Assembly: GCA_963513935.1 (NCBI GenBank)
Contig: OY740774.1
Span: 82,546,890 to 82,610,889, forward strand
DNA: 64,000 nucleotides
Source: Aphrophora alni
Taxonomy: Eukaryota; Arthropoda; Insecta; Hemiptera; Aphrophoridae
Reading direction: 5' to 3'
How positions within the stretch are numbered: position 1 is the first letter of the stretch; each line of letters begins with the position of its first letter. Under the pieces are notes generated by a model. It made no database searches, was not told the DNA's origin, and saw only the letters and a list, made by a program, of their open reading frames with translations. Positions 45,926 to 59,090 of this stretch are shown here, one piece after another. The position numbers were made by a program, and so were the translations under genes.

Positions 45926-46469
45926 ACAAACAAGATATTTGTACGTCAAAAGTAAACAGGTATATTTTTTCCAAAGTAATGGTTGAATTCAGTAGTTTAG
46001 CGTTTCTCTGCTTACGTATGAATGAGAAACTTGTAAAATGTGTCTAAACCATGTAATTAATAAAGTCAACGTTTTGCTAAAAATTCGTATAACTGGAAGA
46101 GAAATATTGTAAAAAGAGAAAGTGGTCCTTATTGGTAGGACGACACCAATAGCGAGGAATTTACAGTAATGTAATAAAACCTAGCAGACGAATTTATCAG
46201 TGACATAAGTCCAACCACACCCAGAGAAATCTTCTGCTTAACATCCATCAAGGTAACAATAAGACTGTATTGTCTTTGCAGTATGTATTTGGGGCGTGGT
46301 TTTCACGTAAAATCCGTCACAAGGTTTATACTGTATTTAAAACAGTTCTAGACAATTCTTGAATTCGAAAATATATCAAGTTTGCAATGGAAGAATCATA
46401 TATTATTTTTTGTCACATTTTAAGCGATCAATACATTAAAGATAAAAACATTCTTAATGGTGTATTTAT

Positions 46470-46512
46470 TTCCCCCTCACTGTTAAAAACCTCTCGGTTA
46501 TCATCATTATGA
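46470..46512 (+). repeat. Dispersed repeat family A, fragment
   Basis: Only the left end: AAAAACCTCTCGGTTATCAT. Confidence 0.45.
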
Positions 46513-47470
46513 AACTAATATAAAGTCTACTACTCACCAATTTGTCAGTTTTAGCATGTTGCCCATTTCCTATTATCATATCCCTGATGACTACTCCACC
46601 TTCGACTGCTATACTACATCATGGTAATTACCCAGCCCAATGATACTAACCGATTCAATAAATTTAATACCTAAAGTTTAGATTAACTACATAAGTTTAG
46701 GTTAACTATAAAGGCCTGTAAATTTCAAAATGGCGACAGATTAAAAAATTAAACAATAACTTTTTTATCTCTAGATTCTATAAAATCTCACGATACCTCA
46801 TTGTATATAACTTAAATAAACTTTTTTTATAAAGCAAAAATAACTAAAAAAACTAAATTGGTTTAAATAATTTTAAAATTAGACAAAATTGAACAATCCT
46901 AATTGAAGAAATTAACATTTAACCTATATTTTAATATTCGTTGAATATAATTGTTGTAAAAATTGATGGTCTTTAAATTTAGGAATGGCAACTGTTTAAA
47001 CAAATTTTGACAGTTCGTCTTTACTTGGATATACATTTCTACTTAAGAATATAAGTCCACCTATAGATTGATCGGAAACAATGCTCTTCGCCCTAAGTAC
47101 GTGGACGGAAAATGATAATTTTTGCGAAGATGGGGAACTTTAGCCGTATTTCGGGAGTAGTTGACGTAAGAGAACACAAAATAGCAATTTTTTTGAAATT
47201 ATATCTATTGATTTTGATCAAATTTTGCTCAAATTTAACTACCTTGTATGTTTATTTTCAATTAATTTTTACTTTTAAAAAAGTTGTTTAGGTTTGTTTG
47301 TAATCTTTCTATTTAAAAAAAAAAGTTAAAATTCGTCGGTGACAATTACAAACCAAAAATAGAATTGACAATTACAAAATAAAATCTTATTGCGTTTTAA
47401 ATTTATTGGATAAATATGGATTGTCCATTTTATTGTTACACTTCAATCGGACAATTACCATCATTTGAGT
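46513..47470. other. Gene-free stretch
   Basis: AT-rich and without a supported gene or clear repeat. Confidence 0.4.
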
Positions 47471-47474
47471 GTAT

Positions 47475-47960
47475 AAAAATTAATACACGAAATTTCGAGA
47501 GAAAGTATCAACTTGCGGGCATCAAGTGATAAGCCTAAAACATGAGACTTTATACCCTACTCTAATAGACTATGTTAGTGTTATTTAAATTTTTGTTGTT
47601 TTACGTTTATCACTTGATAATGGGAGTTGATTCATAGTCTCTAAACTTAATGTTTATTTTATGTTTATTCAAATGATGGTAAATCTCCGATTAGACTACT
47701 GGGTGTTTATAAAGTCTGAACACAAGGAAAACAATGTTATTATTAACATAGTTTAACCGGATACTTACCATCATTTGTGTATATGGAAACTAATACACGA
47801 CGTTTCGAGATTATAAATCAACTCTCGTTATCAAGTGTTAAACTATAACTTAAAGAGAAAAACATCAAGATAGCCTAGGGCCATGTTGGAAACTAAAACT
47901 AAATCTATATTCTAAAAAAATTACTCAATTACCAGTCAAACTACATTCAAACAAATGAAC
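47475..47960. repeat. Cluster of three family D copies
   Basis: 47485-47540 and 47795-47960 are minus-strand copies (AATACACGA...TTTCGAGA and CACGACGTTTCGAGATTATA). 47600-47650 is a plus-strand copy (TTTATCACTTGATAATGGGA). Both outer copies follow a block reading TCCATTTTATTG or GGA(C/T)A(A/C)TTACCATCATTTG. Confidence 0.5.
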
Positions 47961-48685
47961 CTAAAACAAGCGTACAGTGTCATCAATTTGAAATCCCCTG
48001 ATATTTGGCAGGTAAAAACCAGTGAGGATTGTTTTTTGACCATTATTGCACGAAGTGATCCAAGTCGCAAACATTGCGTCCAGTATGACCACAAACGCAA
48101 CTATAATCCTAACCTTGTTGCAAATTGAACTTAAAAATTGATCAATATTTCATTTTCATAGGGTGGTATCCTTGTGACAATAATAACTTCGTAATAAAAT
48201 ATTTTATAAAATAGCCTCAACTAATTATCTTTCAATTGTAATTTCCTTCAAATAAAAAAAGATTTTTAATTAGAGTTTTAATTCAAAAGAATAGAAATAA
48301 ATTTAAACTCCATTTATATAGGTTCTAAACAAAGTCTTAATCACACGATAAAATAAATTCAATGATTTTCTACATCACCTTGAACCTATAGGAATTCGAT
48401 TCAACACAAAAGAATCACACTTGTAATGATTTGATTGTTTTCATTGTAGAATGGTACACTAAAAAAACTCCCTCTCTCTGTGATCCATTCACTGCTTGGT
48501 TTATCACAATTCACTATAAAGATAGTCACTTGTATAGGAAAAGATCCGTCAAGAAAATCCAAAAGCAACAATTTAATCAGACGCATATTTTGGTAATCGT
48601 AAAAACATTTTACCACAATTTCGACTTCATGTTTCATAACCTCAAAAAAACTAAAATGTAAACGTAATCACGATAGCAGCCACAA
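47961..48685. other. Gene-free stretch
   Basis: No supported gene. Overlapping frames on both strands at 48401-48661 have no recognisable motif. Confidence 0.4.
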
Positions 48686-48689
48686 ACGT

Positions 48690-49280
48690 TAAGATAGGAG
48701 CATTAAATTTTGTACAGGGATACATAGTGTGCTTATACAGAACCCGGTTGAAATTCTTAAAAAACAAATTTTAAATGTCTAAATGAGAGTGTATATTTAA
48801 CAATTTTTGTTCATATCTCGTGTTATTCAATTTAAATACACCAAATTAGATACGAATTTGCAGATATTAATTCTGCATTTAATGTTACTAATCCCACCTC
48901 TCTGCGATGACAAATAGTTGTAGAAAATTGTAATTTTGTTCTCTGACAACCAAACAATCTGTGATATTCATATAGTTACGAGATCCGGCAAGGCCGAGAC
49001 ACAGATACGAGCGAAGTGAGATGAGACTTTTAAATATATACACATAAACGAGGCTCGTCAAGGCCTAAGCGACTCAAGAAAGGAGTGATATACACAAATA
49101 CGAGGTTCAGAAAACGCGTGTATCAACTGCTACACACAAACTCACCCTAGTGAAAGACCCCTCATCATACCAATATAATTTAACATTTCCTATAAGGCCC
49201 AAGAAACCAATTTTGGGACATTATATTTAAGGATCTGTTTGTATTACATTGCATAATGGGGCTGGGTAAGTAATAAATTG
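48690..49280 (+). repeat. Dispersed repeat family C, long copy 2
   Basis: Partner of 6030-6660. It ends with GGGGCTGGGTAAGTA, as that copy does. Confidence 0.6.
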
Positions 49281-52200
49281 GGGCCATCAATGTCACCATA
49301 TTGTTTACTTGTTTAAGTATTTTAATATCCCATTGGACATTGTTAAATAGCAAACCAAAGGATTATCAAAATTGTAATTATGTTGCATATGTGCAACGTC
49401 CCCTAGTTACGGTATTATAGCAATTAATTAGAGGACAAATAAATATTTTATATCGAAAACAGGTTAGGTAAAGTCTTTTTTGGAGGACCCTTTTTTAGAA
49501 GTTTTGATTTTTTGTCTTTAACATACCATTCAGGAGTTTTCTGTTTTGTTTTAACGATTTTTCTGAAGAACATGAAGTATCATCAAAAATGGGAAACTAC
49601 TACTCTTCGTTTTGGCTTAGAATTGTGTTCTACTTCACTTTCATCACTTGCCTTGTCATCTAAATAATTTAGATTTAGTCTTACGTCCCTACTTTTAGGC
49701 CTTGACCCAATCAGCCATTTCACTATCATCATCGGACATTTTAAAATTATTTTAAAAAATAGCCCTACCAGCTCCACAACTCCCATATCCTAGATTATCG
49801 TTCAAAATCTTTTTCAAAAGTTACAGTGTCACTATTATGTTTTTGTTTCTGAACTTCGAAAGTTGGTCTACAAAGGGTTACCAACATTTGAAAACTTTTA
49901 AAAATTTGATTTAAAAACACTGAAATTAACATGTATTGAGAACATGAACACTTCATCAATAGATGATTTTAGAATCGAGTTCAACTAGTAGTGGTACGTT
50001 CAACTTTTGAACCTTCCCCTTTAAAATATCTTTACACCCTTGCAGAATGTAATATAGTTTTATCAATGGCTATTCTATAGATTTTTTTAAATCCAGGATT
50101 GAAACGGTACTACAAGATTTAGGAGATAAATCTTCAAGTAAAGTATTAAAATTCTTTTTGAACATTTATTGAAAATAAAATAAATTATAAAAACCTTGAA
50201 ACTGTTTTTTTGGAAGTTAAGTTAAAATCCAGAATGTATTTTGCCAAAACATGAACTACAAGGACGCGTGGGTGTTTTATAACCAGCCATGACACGAATT
50301 GCGTGAATTGGTAGGTTTGAATCTCGCGTGGTTATTTAGGAACGATAATAAATTTTACTTTCTGGGTTTTAGGAGCCTAAAAAATGTGTTAGTTTTTATA
50401 CTCTAACATACACATTGAATGGAAATTGAGTTTTTTTTGACGATATATCTGTTTTGAGGTGCTCCCCTCAGTCCAAAAGGTGATTTTTTTAAATTATTTA
50501 TTTCTGGTAGTTGTTACACTTGCCCAAATACGTGGATTAATTTCAATAAAAATTGGTATCAATGGGGGTTTTTTCCCATATCTAAGAATTTTTTTCTATA
50601 ACTTCAAATTTGGAGGTAGTTACCATAAAAAGAACATAAAATTACTTTTTTTTTTTAAATCAACTGAAACTATTTACATCACATTTTTCTCAAACGTAGC
50701 TTATAAGAACCCTCGAAACGTGTTGGTCGCTTTTTTCTAAAAGTCTTGATTCTTGAGTCACCGGTATAAAACTAAAAAATCGGCCACGAACTTTCATGAT
50801 AGACGTAATTTTCAAAATCAATTTTACTGATTTCATTCAAATTTAGTAAAATTTGAAGATTAATGACCCAATCCGTATATTAAGTAGAAATGAAAAATAT
50901 TATGTTTCATGAATAATTGTCAAAATAACAAACATTTTTCTGTAAAATATTTAATTTTTCACAAGCACACGTTCATGACACAAGTAAAGTTCATACTCTA
51001 TTTAAATTTTTTTTCAAAGACGACACTCATTGTTCTTTCACTTTTCTCCAGAATAATTTTGGTAAAGAACAGTTTTGGGGTTGGTTTCTATTAGTTTTGA
51101 GGGATGAGAAATTTTCTACAATGTTTTTGCACAGTTTATTTTCCCATTAAAAGATTTTCATCTTAGCAACAATCACATATTTTAATCCGTTGCTGAAACA
51201 AAATACTTATCAAGAAGACACGAGTTTCGAAACGTGATTCATCTGTAAGAAATACTACTTATGCAATTAGCTACTTGAAACTAAATCAGATTGATTGCGT
51301 GTCATCAATGTTGAAATCATTTCAATGTCAATATTCTGAAGCAACCTTTTCTATCCTAGAATTAAGGCATTAAAGTCTCAGAGTGTCCAGGAGTGTTTAA
51401 CGAACTACACCTGGCGTAAGTATATGATCAATATAATACAAGTTAAAATTTTATTTTTAAAATATGTTTATCTTATTAATATGAGCGACATGGTATCTAA
51501 AGCAGTTAAAATAAACCTAATTTTATTGAAAACAAATAATGATAATAAAATGGAAGGGAGCGTTATTTAAAATGAAACAATCTTTTTGGTATCGAGGGGG
51601 AAATATAGCCTAATGGCTTAATAGGTCTTCGTATGATCTATGTTTTCAAAATTATTTTATGGTCAACCCAATTTCAAAAAATTAGAAACGCAATAAAAAA
51701 ATTGTTTTTTTAAACATTTATGTTTATGATACTGTTGTGTGGGCGAAGCAATACGAGCAATCGTACACAAGCAAACTTCAAGTAACAAATGAAATTTTCT
51801 CTACTTTCTAAAAGATATCAGAAACCTTTTTACATGACCAAAACAAAAAACCTAAATCAATAATAATTTTTAAACAAAAATTGTTACGTATTGAGGGGAA
51901 ATAAATAGCACCTATTAATTCTTTGTTATATCTATGTATTTGAAATCATTTGAAGGGCGACTCAATTCGTTGCTCAATATATAAACTAAATGTTACTCAA
52001 TCATTTATTATTTAATTAAAAAAATATCTTTAAGTATGTTATTATTTAACAATTACAGATTTATTTAAAAAATGTAAGACATTACTTTAATTTTTGTTTA
52101 TTTCATTTTACTCTGTTAATGATGAGTTTCTTATTATTATAGGCCTAATTGTTGCTATTTCAAGTATTACTTTTTCTTTTTTTTTTTACAGTTAATTATT

Positions 52201-53070
52201 TTGTATGATTATGCATGTTTTTATTTTCAATGTTATTTAAGCGATTCCCACTGTATACCTTAGGGCTTTGAAAGTTGTATAATAAATACAATAATAAATG
52301 GAATAAAAAATTAATACTATGAATATTAGTTTAGGTATAAACTCTACCATTTTATATAGGCCTAACTTTTTTTACTTTCCTTCTAGAGAGGGGCGGAGTC
52401 GTGAGATTTCAATTCTAAATTAAAAAATTAAACTTATAAAATAAATTAATATCAAAACAGGGAGAGGGGATTTTATAATCGAACTGTATGATACATACTC
52501 ATACAGGATGATTTACTAAAGTTGAAGTTGATGGAGACACTTTTGAGAATTTACTGTAATTTTATTAAACAGGTTTAGATTAAGGTTTTTCCGTTTGATT
52601 TTACTTTGCACTGTTTTAAATAAAAAATAATTTAATCGAACGTCTATTCACTTTTTTTATACCTTATTTGCACCATTTTGTTCAGAATTAAATTTTCTAT
52701 CATTTTTATTGTAAAATTTGATCTGTTTATTGGTAAAATAACCAACTTATTGTTGGCCAAATGTAAAAATAAAATGTGTTTTTTGACTCCAACTTTTGAA
52801 TTTTACACTGGTTTTCTCAAAAACTACTTAACTTACTGAGACCTATTTTATTCAATTTGTCATGTCAAAAACCATAAGAAACAATTGAATATGACTTTTA
52901 ATTTACCTTCCCAGAATTCCAGGTGACCCTTATTTAACCCAGGGTACAAAATTCTGGGCGAAATCTTTGTTTCCGGACCTATGTTTATATAACTTTTTTT
53001 CTTTACTTTTACATGTAAAATGAGCTCCTGAAGTTTCTGCATATCTTCGTAAATCGCCCGATATATATAT
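49281..53070. other. Gene-free stretch with degraded repeats
   Basis: No supported gene. A family-G block occupies about 50450-50770. A mariner-type end (CATACAGGATGATTTACTAA) lies at 52505. Confidence 0.4.
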
Positions 53071-53640
53071 AGGGTGTTAAGAAAATTTCATACCAAACAT
53101 TCCATGGTGATTATATGGGTCAAAATAAAGAAAAACGTTCCTATAAACATTGTCCGGAAACACATGGTTTTCCATGTTTCGGCTATTTTATGTTTTTTTT
53201 TAATAATAACAGCAATTGAATTATTAAGATTTCGGGTCGAAATTTGGTGTACACATTTTTATGCTACATTTTTATCAGTACATTAAGAATCAAAATTTGA
53301 TCTTACGAATTGTCGAAATGGAGATTGTTTAATTTTTTAATACTGAATAATTCTAAAACCATTAACTTTACAAAAAATAACAACTGTTGCTATTTTGAAA
53401 ATTTATAAAATAAAGTTTTGATTTTTGGTATATTAGTAAACCGTTGTATAAAAAAAAAGTTTACCAAATTTTGGCTCGAAATCGTATTATTTCAAAAGCT
53501 GAATTATTTTTTTCAAAATACACAAAATGGCCCACAAATGGAAAACGAAGCGTTTATAGTTTATAGGAATTTTTGTCTTTATTTTGACCCATATAACCAC
53601 CACTTATGTTTAAAAAGTTTGGCACATTTTCTGAACACTA
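53071..53640. mobile_element. Mariner-like MITE, family GGTGTTCAGAAAAT
   Basis: The left end AGGGTGTTAAGAAAATTTCA and the inverted right end AAAATGTGCC...TTTTCTGAACACTA form arms of about 80 bp, which share TATATGGGTCAAAATAAAGA exactly in inverted orientation. The right terminal CCCTGTA is lost. There is no coding sequence. A diverged right half of the same family sits at 57415-57772. Confidence 0.75.
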
Positions 53641-53984
53641 AAAGAAAGAGAGAGAAAAATGAATCAATCAACGAATGTAAGTCTTTATTTTTGTTGGTGC
53701 GAGGTTAAGACAGTAAATACTCTCTACTCCTTCAAAAACAATATAAAATAACAATGAAAATATTTTTAAAAAATACTAATTTTTAAAATTAATAGATATA
53801 AATAAATAATAATATAAATTACAATAATAAAAATTGGTACATGGCATTCTTTTGGGCAGTGGACATGTTATTGTCTTGGGTATCCAAGAGGAAAATTGGA
53901 AATATTTAATTTGTATATTAAATAAAACTCTGAATTGTTACTTATTTTTGACATTATGCTCTCAGAGTATTAAAAAATAGCATT

Positions 53985-54345
53985 GTTTCATCGTGAAGGC
54001 TTTCTGTGTTGTGTACGTATTGATGTAAAATCCAATCCAATTATAACGGCTGTGCTTAGTCACTTCCGAGGCACATCTCCAACCGTTCTAAATGACTTAT
54101 TAAACAATATTACTTTATTATAAGATCATATATAAGTCAGCTGATATATGTCATCTTTGATCTAATTACGTAATAATCATGACGTCACATCAGTCAAGAT
54201 TCAGGAATGCAAAATGTCTTCTTTGTGACTTGATCTGTTACAAATGGTTTCTTCATCTTGTATGGTGTATCTTGAGAAACACGTATGACCTTGAAATGTT
54301 CCTAATAGGCCAGATCAACTTATCAGGTTCACTGATGGTGTCATT
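53985..54345 (+). repeat. Left arm of a 2.5-kb inverted repeat pair
   Basis: Matches the reverse complement of 56165-56505 over about 350 bp. Shared blocks are GCTTTCTGT, CACTTCCG, AAGTCAGCTGATAT followed by GTCATCT, ATTACGTAA, CAGGAATGCAA, TTGATCTGTT and TGTTCCTAATAGG. Confidence 0.75.
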
Positions 54346-56164
54346 TAAACAAATCGCACAGAAACCCACACAGAACTTGCAAATAAAAAATCGATCGAAA
54401 TATTTATAAATATTTCTAGTTGGAAGGGTTTGTAAGAAAACTTTTAATGGCATTTGACCATGTTGCAATCGTCAACCAGCAATTTGCATAAAATTAAGCA
54501 AAATAATTTACTTGTTTTTTATAAGCCACTTGGGTCAAAATCATCTTCGAATAATCAACGAATAATAAAACCTGATATCCGGCTGAATTTTAACGAATCC
54601 CATTAGAGTTCTATTAAGCTTTTACAAAATTTATTTGAACTATAACATCCATATTGTGAATAACAGAAACACTTTTAATCATTCAATATTCGTTACCGGA
54701 ACATAAACCCGATAGCAACGTCAAGTTAGTAAACCATTTTCCTAAATATTACTCAAATCTAAAATACTGCAATTAGAACTATCTAAATTAGAAAATACAA
54801 CAAACAAATAAAATTAGAAATAAAAATAATAATACAACAACTTACAAAACTATATAAATAAATATTACAAGAGCCACATAATAGATAATATATAATAAGT
54901 ATTCTCCCTACTATAACTTATTTAGTTTGTAATATTTTTATTTTATATAAATAGATTCATTGCTTTCATATTTTACGTATACAGACCATTAAATACGTTA
55001 GTAAGAAGTTATTCAAGAATTTAAAAAAATTTAATTTGAAAAATTGGCCAACAACTTAATATTTACATCCCAATTTTCCTGGTTAAAAAATTTATCCAAT
55101 ATGCAAACGATTTCAACAAACAGTTATTTCATAAAATTACCAATTTTCGTTCTATTTTATTTGCAGGGGTGGTTCATAAAAAAATAACAGACATGTTAGC
55201 GAGAAAAATCTGTCAATAATTTCAAAATGGTGGTCGAATTACGTTTATAATTTTTTTAAATTTTACAATAATTTACAACAATATTTAATCGTGTGAGGCT
55301 TTCAAAATTGAATCCAATGATCCCCAAATAAATTTCATTCAATATCAAATAAGTTAGTTATAACTAGAAAACAAAATTGCTAAAAACATAACCTAATTTT
55401 TTTTTTAACAATAAATCTTTTAACGGGAATTTATGCTAAATTCCAGTGAAATTTAAGTAAGTTAAATTTTACTAACTGTTGAATATTATTACCATTCAAA
55501 ATAACTTGTTATGAAATTTTAATATGGTGACGTTTTACATTTTTTAAACTATATTTTCTTTCATTTTGATCCGACACGCTCTCTTAATAACTCATTTCCG
55601 CAATTTAACGATGTTAAATCAAAATCAAAGTTTGCAAAAAACCGATACAACAAAACAATTTCGCGTCTTTTCACGTCAATGTATTTCCCACATGCCTATT
55701 ATAATTTTCCATTTACAGTTAAGAAAAATTTCAACAAAATCGCCTGAGCCACATTTGAGATTGGTTGTCGATTTTACATACAAAACACATAACCCACCCA
55801 CATGGTATGATTTGAAGCTGAAAAATTATAGGCTCTACTCATGCCGTCTAACGATACACTTCTGGAATTTTTAAACCAGCATCCTTCAACCCCCCCCCCC
55901 CCCCCCCAACTAGTGCATTCTAAACTGAACCCACAAAACTACAACTGTTTGATTCACATATTGAAGCATTTATTATCATATACTGTAGGAAGTCTTAGAT
56001 ATAAATTCAATAGATCGACTAGCAAACTTCCGTACTAGTCCAAAGTTCAATTTCTCTTCATGGACGAGATTACTCCTCAATAGGAATTTTCAAAAACATT
56101 TCCATCAATACTTTTCTACAAATTGGAATCTAAGTGTTTAAAAGAAAGATAGTTTAAATCCCAA
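54346..56164. other. Spacer between the inverted arms
   Basis: AT-rich, with a C18 run at 55890-55907. Frames at 55566-55874 and 55841-56038 have no recognisable domain. No transposase is found. Confidence 0.5.
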
Positions 56165-56505
56165 ATGAATCACCGATGATATTGTTGCGTTGATCTGACC
56201 TATTAGGAACATCTCAAGGTCACATTAGGATGAAGAAACCGGAGTATTTGACACGTGTAATTAAACAGATCAAATCACAAGGAAGACACTTGCATTCCTG
56301 CATCTTGGTTGACGTAATATCAATGTTACGTAATCAAATCACAGATGACATATCAGCTGACTTATTATGTTCTTATATAGAAGTAATTGTTAGTAAGAAT
56401 GATTGGGGATGAGCCCGGAAGTGATTAAATGCAGAAGCTCTCTAGGGATTGTTGAAGAAATAAACTTTATATCGATTCATAAAAGACAGAAAGCGTTTAT
56501 GGTAA
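56165..56505 (-). repeat. Right arm of the 2.5-kb inverted repeat pair
   Basis: Inverted partner of 53985-54345. The 60-codon frame at 56230-56412 lies inside the arm and has no counterpart kept open in the other arm, so it is probably not a gene. Confidence 0.75.
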
Positions 56506-57047
56506 AGAATAAAAATAAAGTTGTTCTTTAAATGATCGAGCTTAGCGAGCTTGTTTTAATAAACCATTTATTATTTCATCTGTGTGTTTCTTTGTATGTT
56601 TGTTGCGTAGTTTTTTCTTTGTTTAAAGGACATAGAAATCGTTATAAAATTTTCTAAAAAGATCCTTTATATGTAAGATGTATTTTATTTTCCGTTTCGA
56701 AATGGTGGACTTGACGTTTTACTGTATAGCTAGAAGGAACAACAGCAGTTGCTTTAATTATTAACCAAACGTGCATTTTATAGTTTTAAAAAAAATGTTG
56801 TGAACGACACATAACGAGCAGTTTTACAAAACGAAACATCAAAAACTGAAATTTGAACTGTTTTTACAAAATTTCCCTCAGTACGTTTTTACTTGACCAA
56901 ACAAAAAACCTCACTACTTTTTAGATATTACTATTTATATGAATTCAAACCTTTTCGAGTTTCATAGGTTAGGCTAGGTTACGTTATGTTAAAATTGTTA
57001 CTTGTTTAAAGATTACACTGATTTTGTTCCACTAAAACTTTGTATGT

Positions 57048-57052
<5 letters not shown>
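56506..57052. other. Gene-free stretch
   Basis: No gene or clear repeat except a degraded TTAGG-like run near 56967. Confidence 0.4.

Positions 57053-57101
<49 letters not shown>
57053..57101. repeat. (AT)n microsatellite
   Basis: About 24 uninterrupted AT units. Confidence 0.95.
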
Positions 57102-57106
<5 letters not shown>

Positions 57107-57414
57107 ATGAATTAAATTATAAATATTAGCCGTATCATTTACATTTACAATAAATTGGGTCACCCGCCAACGATACCCATCAGTGGTGGGAGTATAGATT
57201 CATTTTTTAAATAAGGCATTCAATACTCTAGGAACGATAAGTACAGCATAATTTACGACCACCGTGATCCCAAAGATAAATGACAATCGCAACGCAATGA
57301 GCAATGAAGCTTTTAACGTTTATTTGACTGGTGTTTTGTTCAAGTGTACAGACGTTTTTGTAGTATTACTATTATTTTATGCAATGTTTTACCAGTATAC
57401 CAATAATCATAACA

Positions 57415-57772
57415 GTATTTAATAAATTTTCAAAATGGTACCGTTTACTTTTTCTTTTTTTTTACAAAGGTGATGGTTTTACAGATATCCAACATACAAA
57501 TTTCAAACTGTCACCATTTCAACAATTTATAAAATAAAGTTTTTATTCTCGATATACTGATAAAAATGTAGCGTAAGAATGTGTTACCGAATTTCGACTA
57601 GAAATCTTAATAATTTCAAAACCTAAAATTATTTTTCAAAAAATACAAAATGGATCACAGTTGGAAAAAATGCGCTACCTAATACAAGTTTCTAGAAACG
57701 TTTTTTTCTTAATTTTGACCCACATAACCACCACTTAAAGTTTGGAACGATATTTTCTGAACACTCTGTAAA
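57415..57772. mobile_element. Right half of the 53.07-kb MITE family
   Basis: Shares TTTATAAAATAAAGTTTT, TTTCAAAA.CT.AATTATTTTT, TTTTGACCCA.ATAACCACCA and the terminus TTTTCTGAACACTCTGTA with 53385-53640. The left half is not recognisable. Confidence 0.7.
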
Positions 57773-58035
57773 CATCAATGGTTACAGCATATTTACTACC
57801 ACAGTGATTCAATAACAGTAAATTACAATCGCAATCTAAAGAGCAAACCACCTATAAAACATTTAAATTATGTTATTTCTCTCTGTGCGTTGTGTTTTGT
57901 TCAAGTGTGCAGTAGTTCTAAAGAGCAATGTCTACTATCCACGGGATAAACTTGTATTTATTTTACAAACCTGTAACATGACTACAGTACACTAACCTAT
58001 AACTATAGTTAGACACATGTTATGCACACCATACA

Positions 58036-58120
58036 AGGCGCTCAGCTGGACTTCAAGTCTGGTCCGAGACTAAATTAGCAAAGGTCTAAACGTAAATTAA
58101 GGTCGCGAGTTCAAGGACGT
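58036..58120 (+). ncRNA. tRNA-like sequence (possible SINE head)
   Basis: AAGGCGCTCAGCTGGACTTC resembles a tRNA A-box/anticodon-arm region (Leu-like, GGACTTCAAGTCTGGTCC), and GGTCGCGAGTTCAAGGAC about 60 bases on resembles a B box. The acceptor stem does not close and the spacing is long, so it is at best a tRNA-derived relic. Confidence 0.4.
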
Positions 58121-58724
58121 TTACTTCATTGTAAAACGAGTCCTTTGTTCTAAACTATTAGTTCGTTCTTTGTTTCTTGGTTTATGAATCATTTTAAAGT
58201 TACTGACAAATTCATTTACTTCCTTTATGAATAAATCTTTAATTTATTTGAGGATGAGTTCTCACGGAAGATTAAGACCCAACTTGAGAGGTGAAGCTGA
58301 TAACATTGAATGCATTCAAAATGATAAGAAGAAGCCAGCGAGCCGAATATCCGGCCCTACGAGGTCTGTACAGCTTGTATCTATATCATCTCAAACATTT
58401 TACAAAATTTGTTACTCACTCCTTCCCTAAACCAAGTGAAAACCAAACATAACTCTTCGTTATTAAAAATATCAGTTAGCTAGTTGATAGTCAAAAACTG
58501 TGTTAAACTTGCTTCGATTTTGTGACAAAAATACGACCCAGATTTAAACATATTGATTGAAATCGAGTTTTTAATGGTAGCAGTCAAGATTCATTTTTGT
58601 TTTTAATTTCCAATTATTCATGAATTGGAATATTTATATCTATACATTTAGCTAAAATTTGTAAGAAATTGGTAGAGCTAATTTTGAGAAATAACGTTTT
58701 GTATCAACTTCACGACCAATTTTT

Positions 58725-59090
58725 TTGTTTTTTACCAATAATTCACGAACCTGTATTTTTTATAAGATACTAATATGTTTTCTTTGGGTCCTTAGAGCAA
58801 AATTTGAGAACAATATTTTTTGAGAAAATTGTATTATTTTGTTTTTTATGGCAACTTCCCCTAAATTTTCAGTTATTACAAAATGAAAAAAAAAACCTTC
58901 CTGAGATAACCAAAATATGCCCACATACGAAATTTTATTCAAATCCGTTCACGTTTTTGGAAACATAAAGCACTACACATATACAGACGACAAAAAGACA
59001 TCATTCCAAAATCTACTTTTTGAGCTCAGATAACCTCAAAACTTTTATGTTCGTATCAAACTTGACACCGATTTTTCAACTCCATACATT
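58725..59090 (+). repeat. Dispersed repeat family G, copy 2
   Basis: Partner of 26901-27170 with TTCACGAACCTGTATTTTT, GGGTCCTTAGAG and CCAAAATATGCCCACAT. Confidence 0.55.

Noticed and set aside
49583..49786. Minus-strand 67-codon frame with a charged C-terminal half
   Set aside because: It weakly resembles a piggyBac-type acidic N-terminus (SD.ESE), but it is too short, with no transposase sequence next to it.
58227..58430. 67-codon frame RLRPNLRGEADNIE...
   Set aside because: No recognisable motif, no splice context that I can support, and no second copy in the window.
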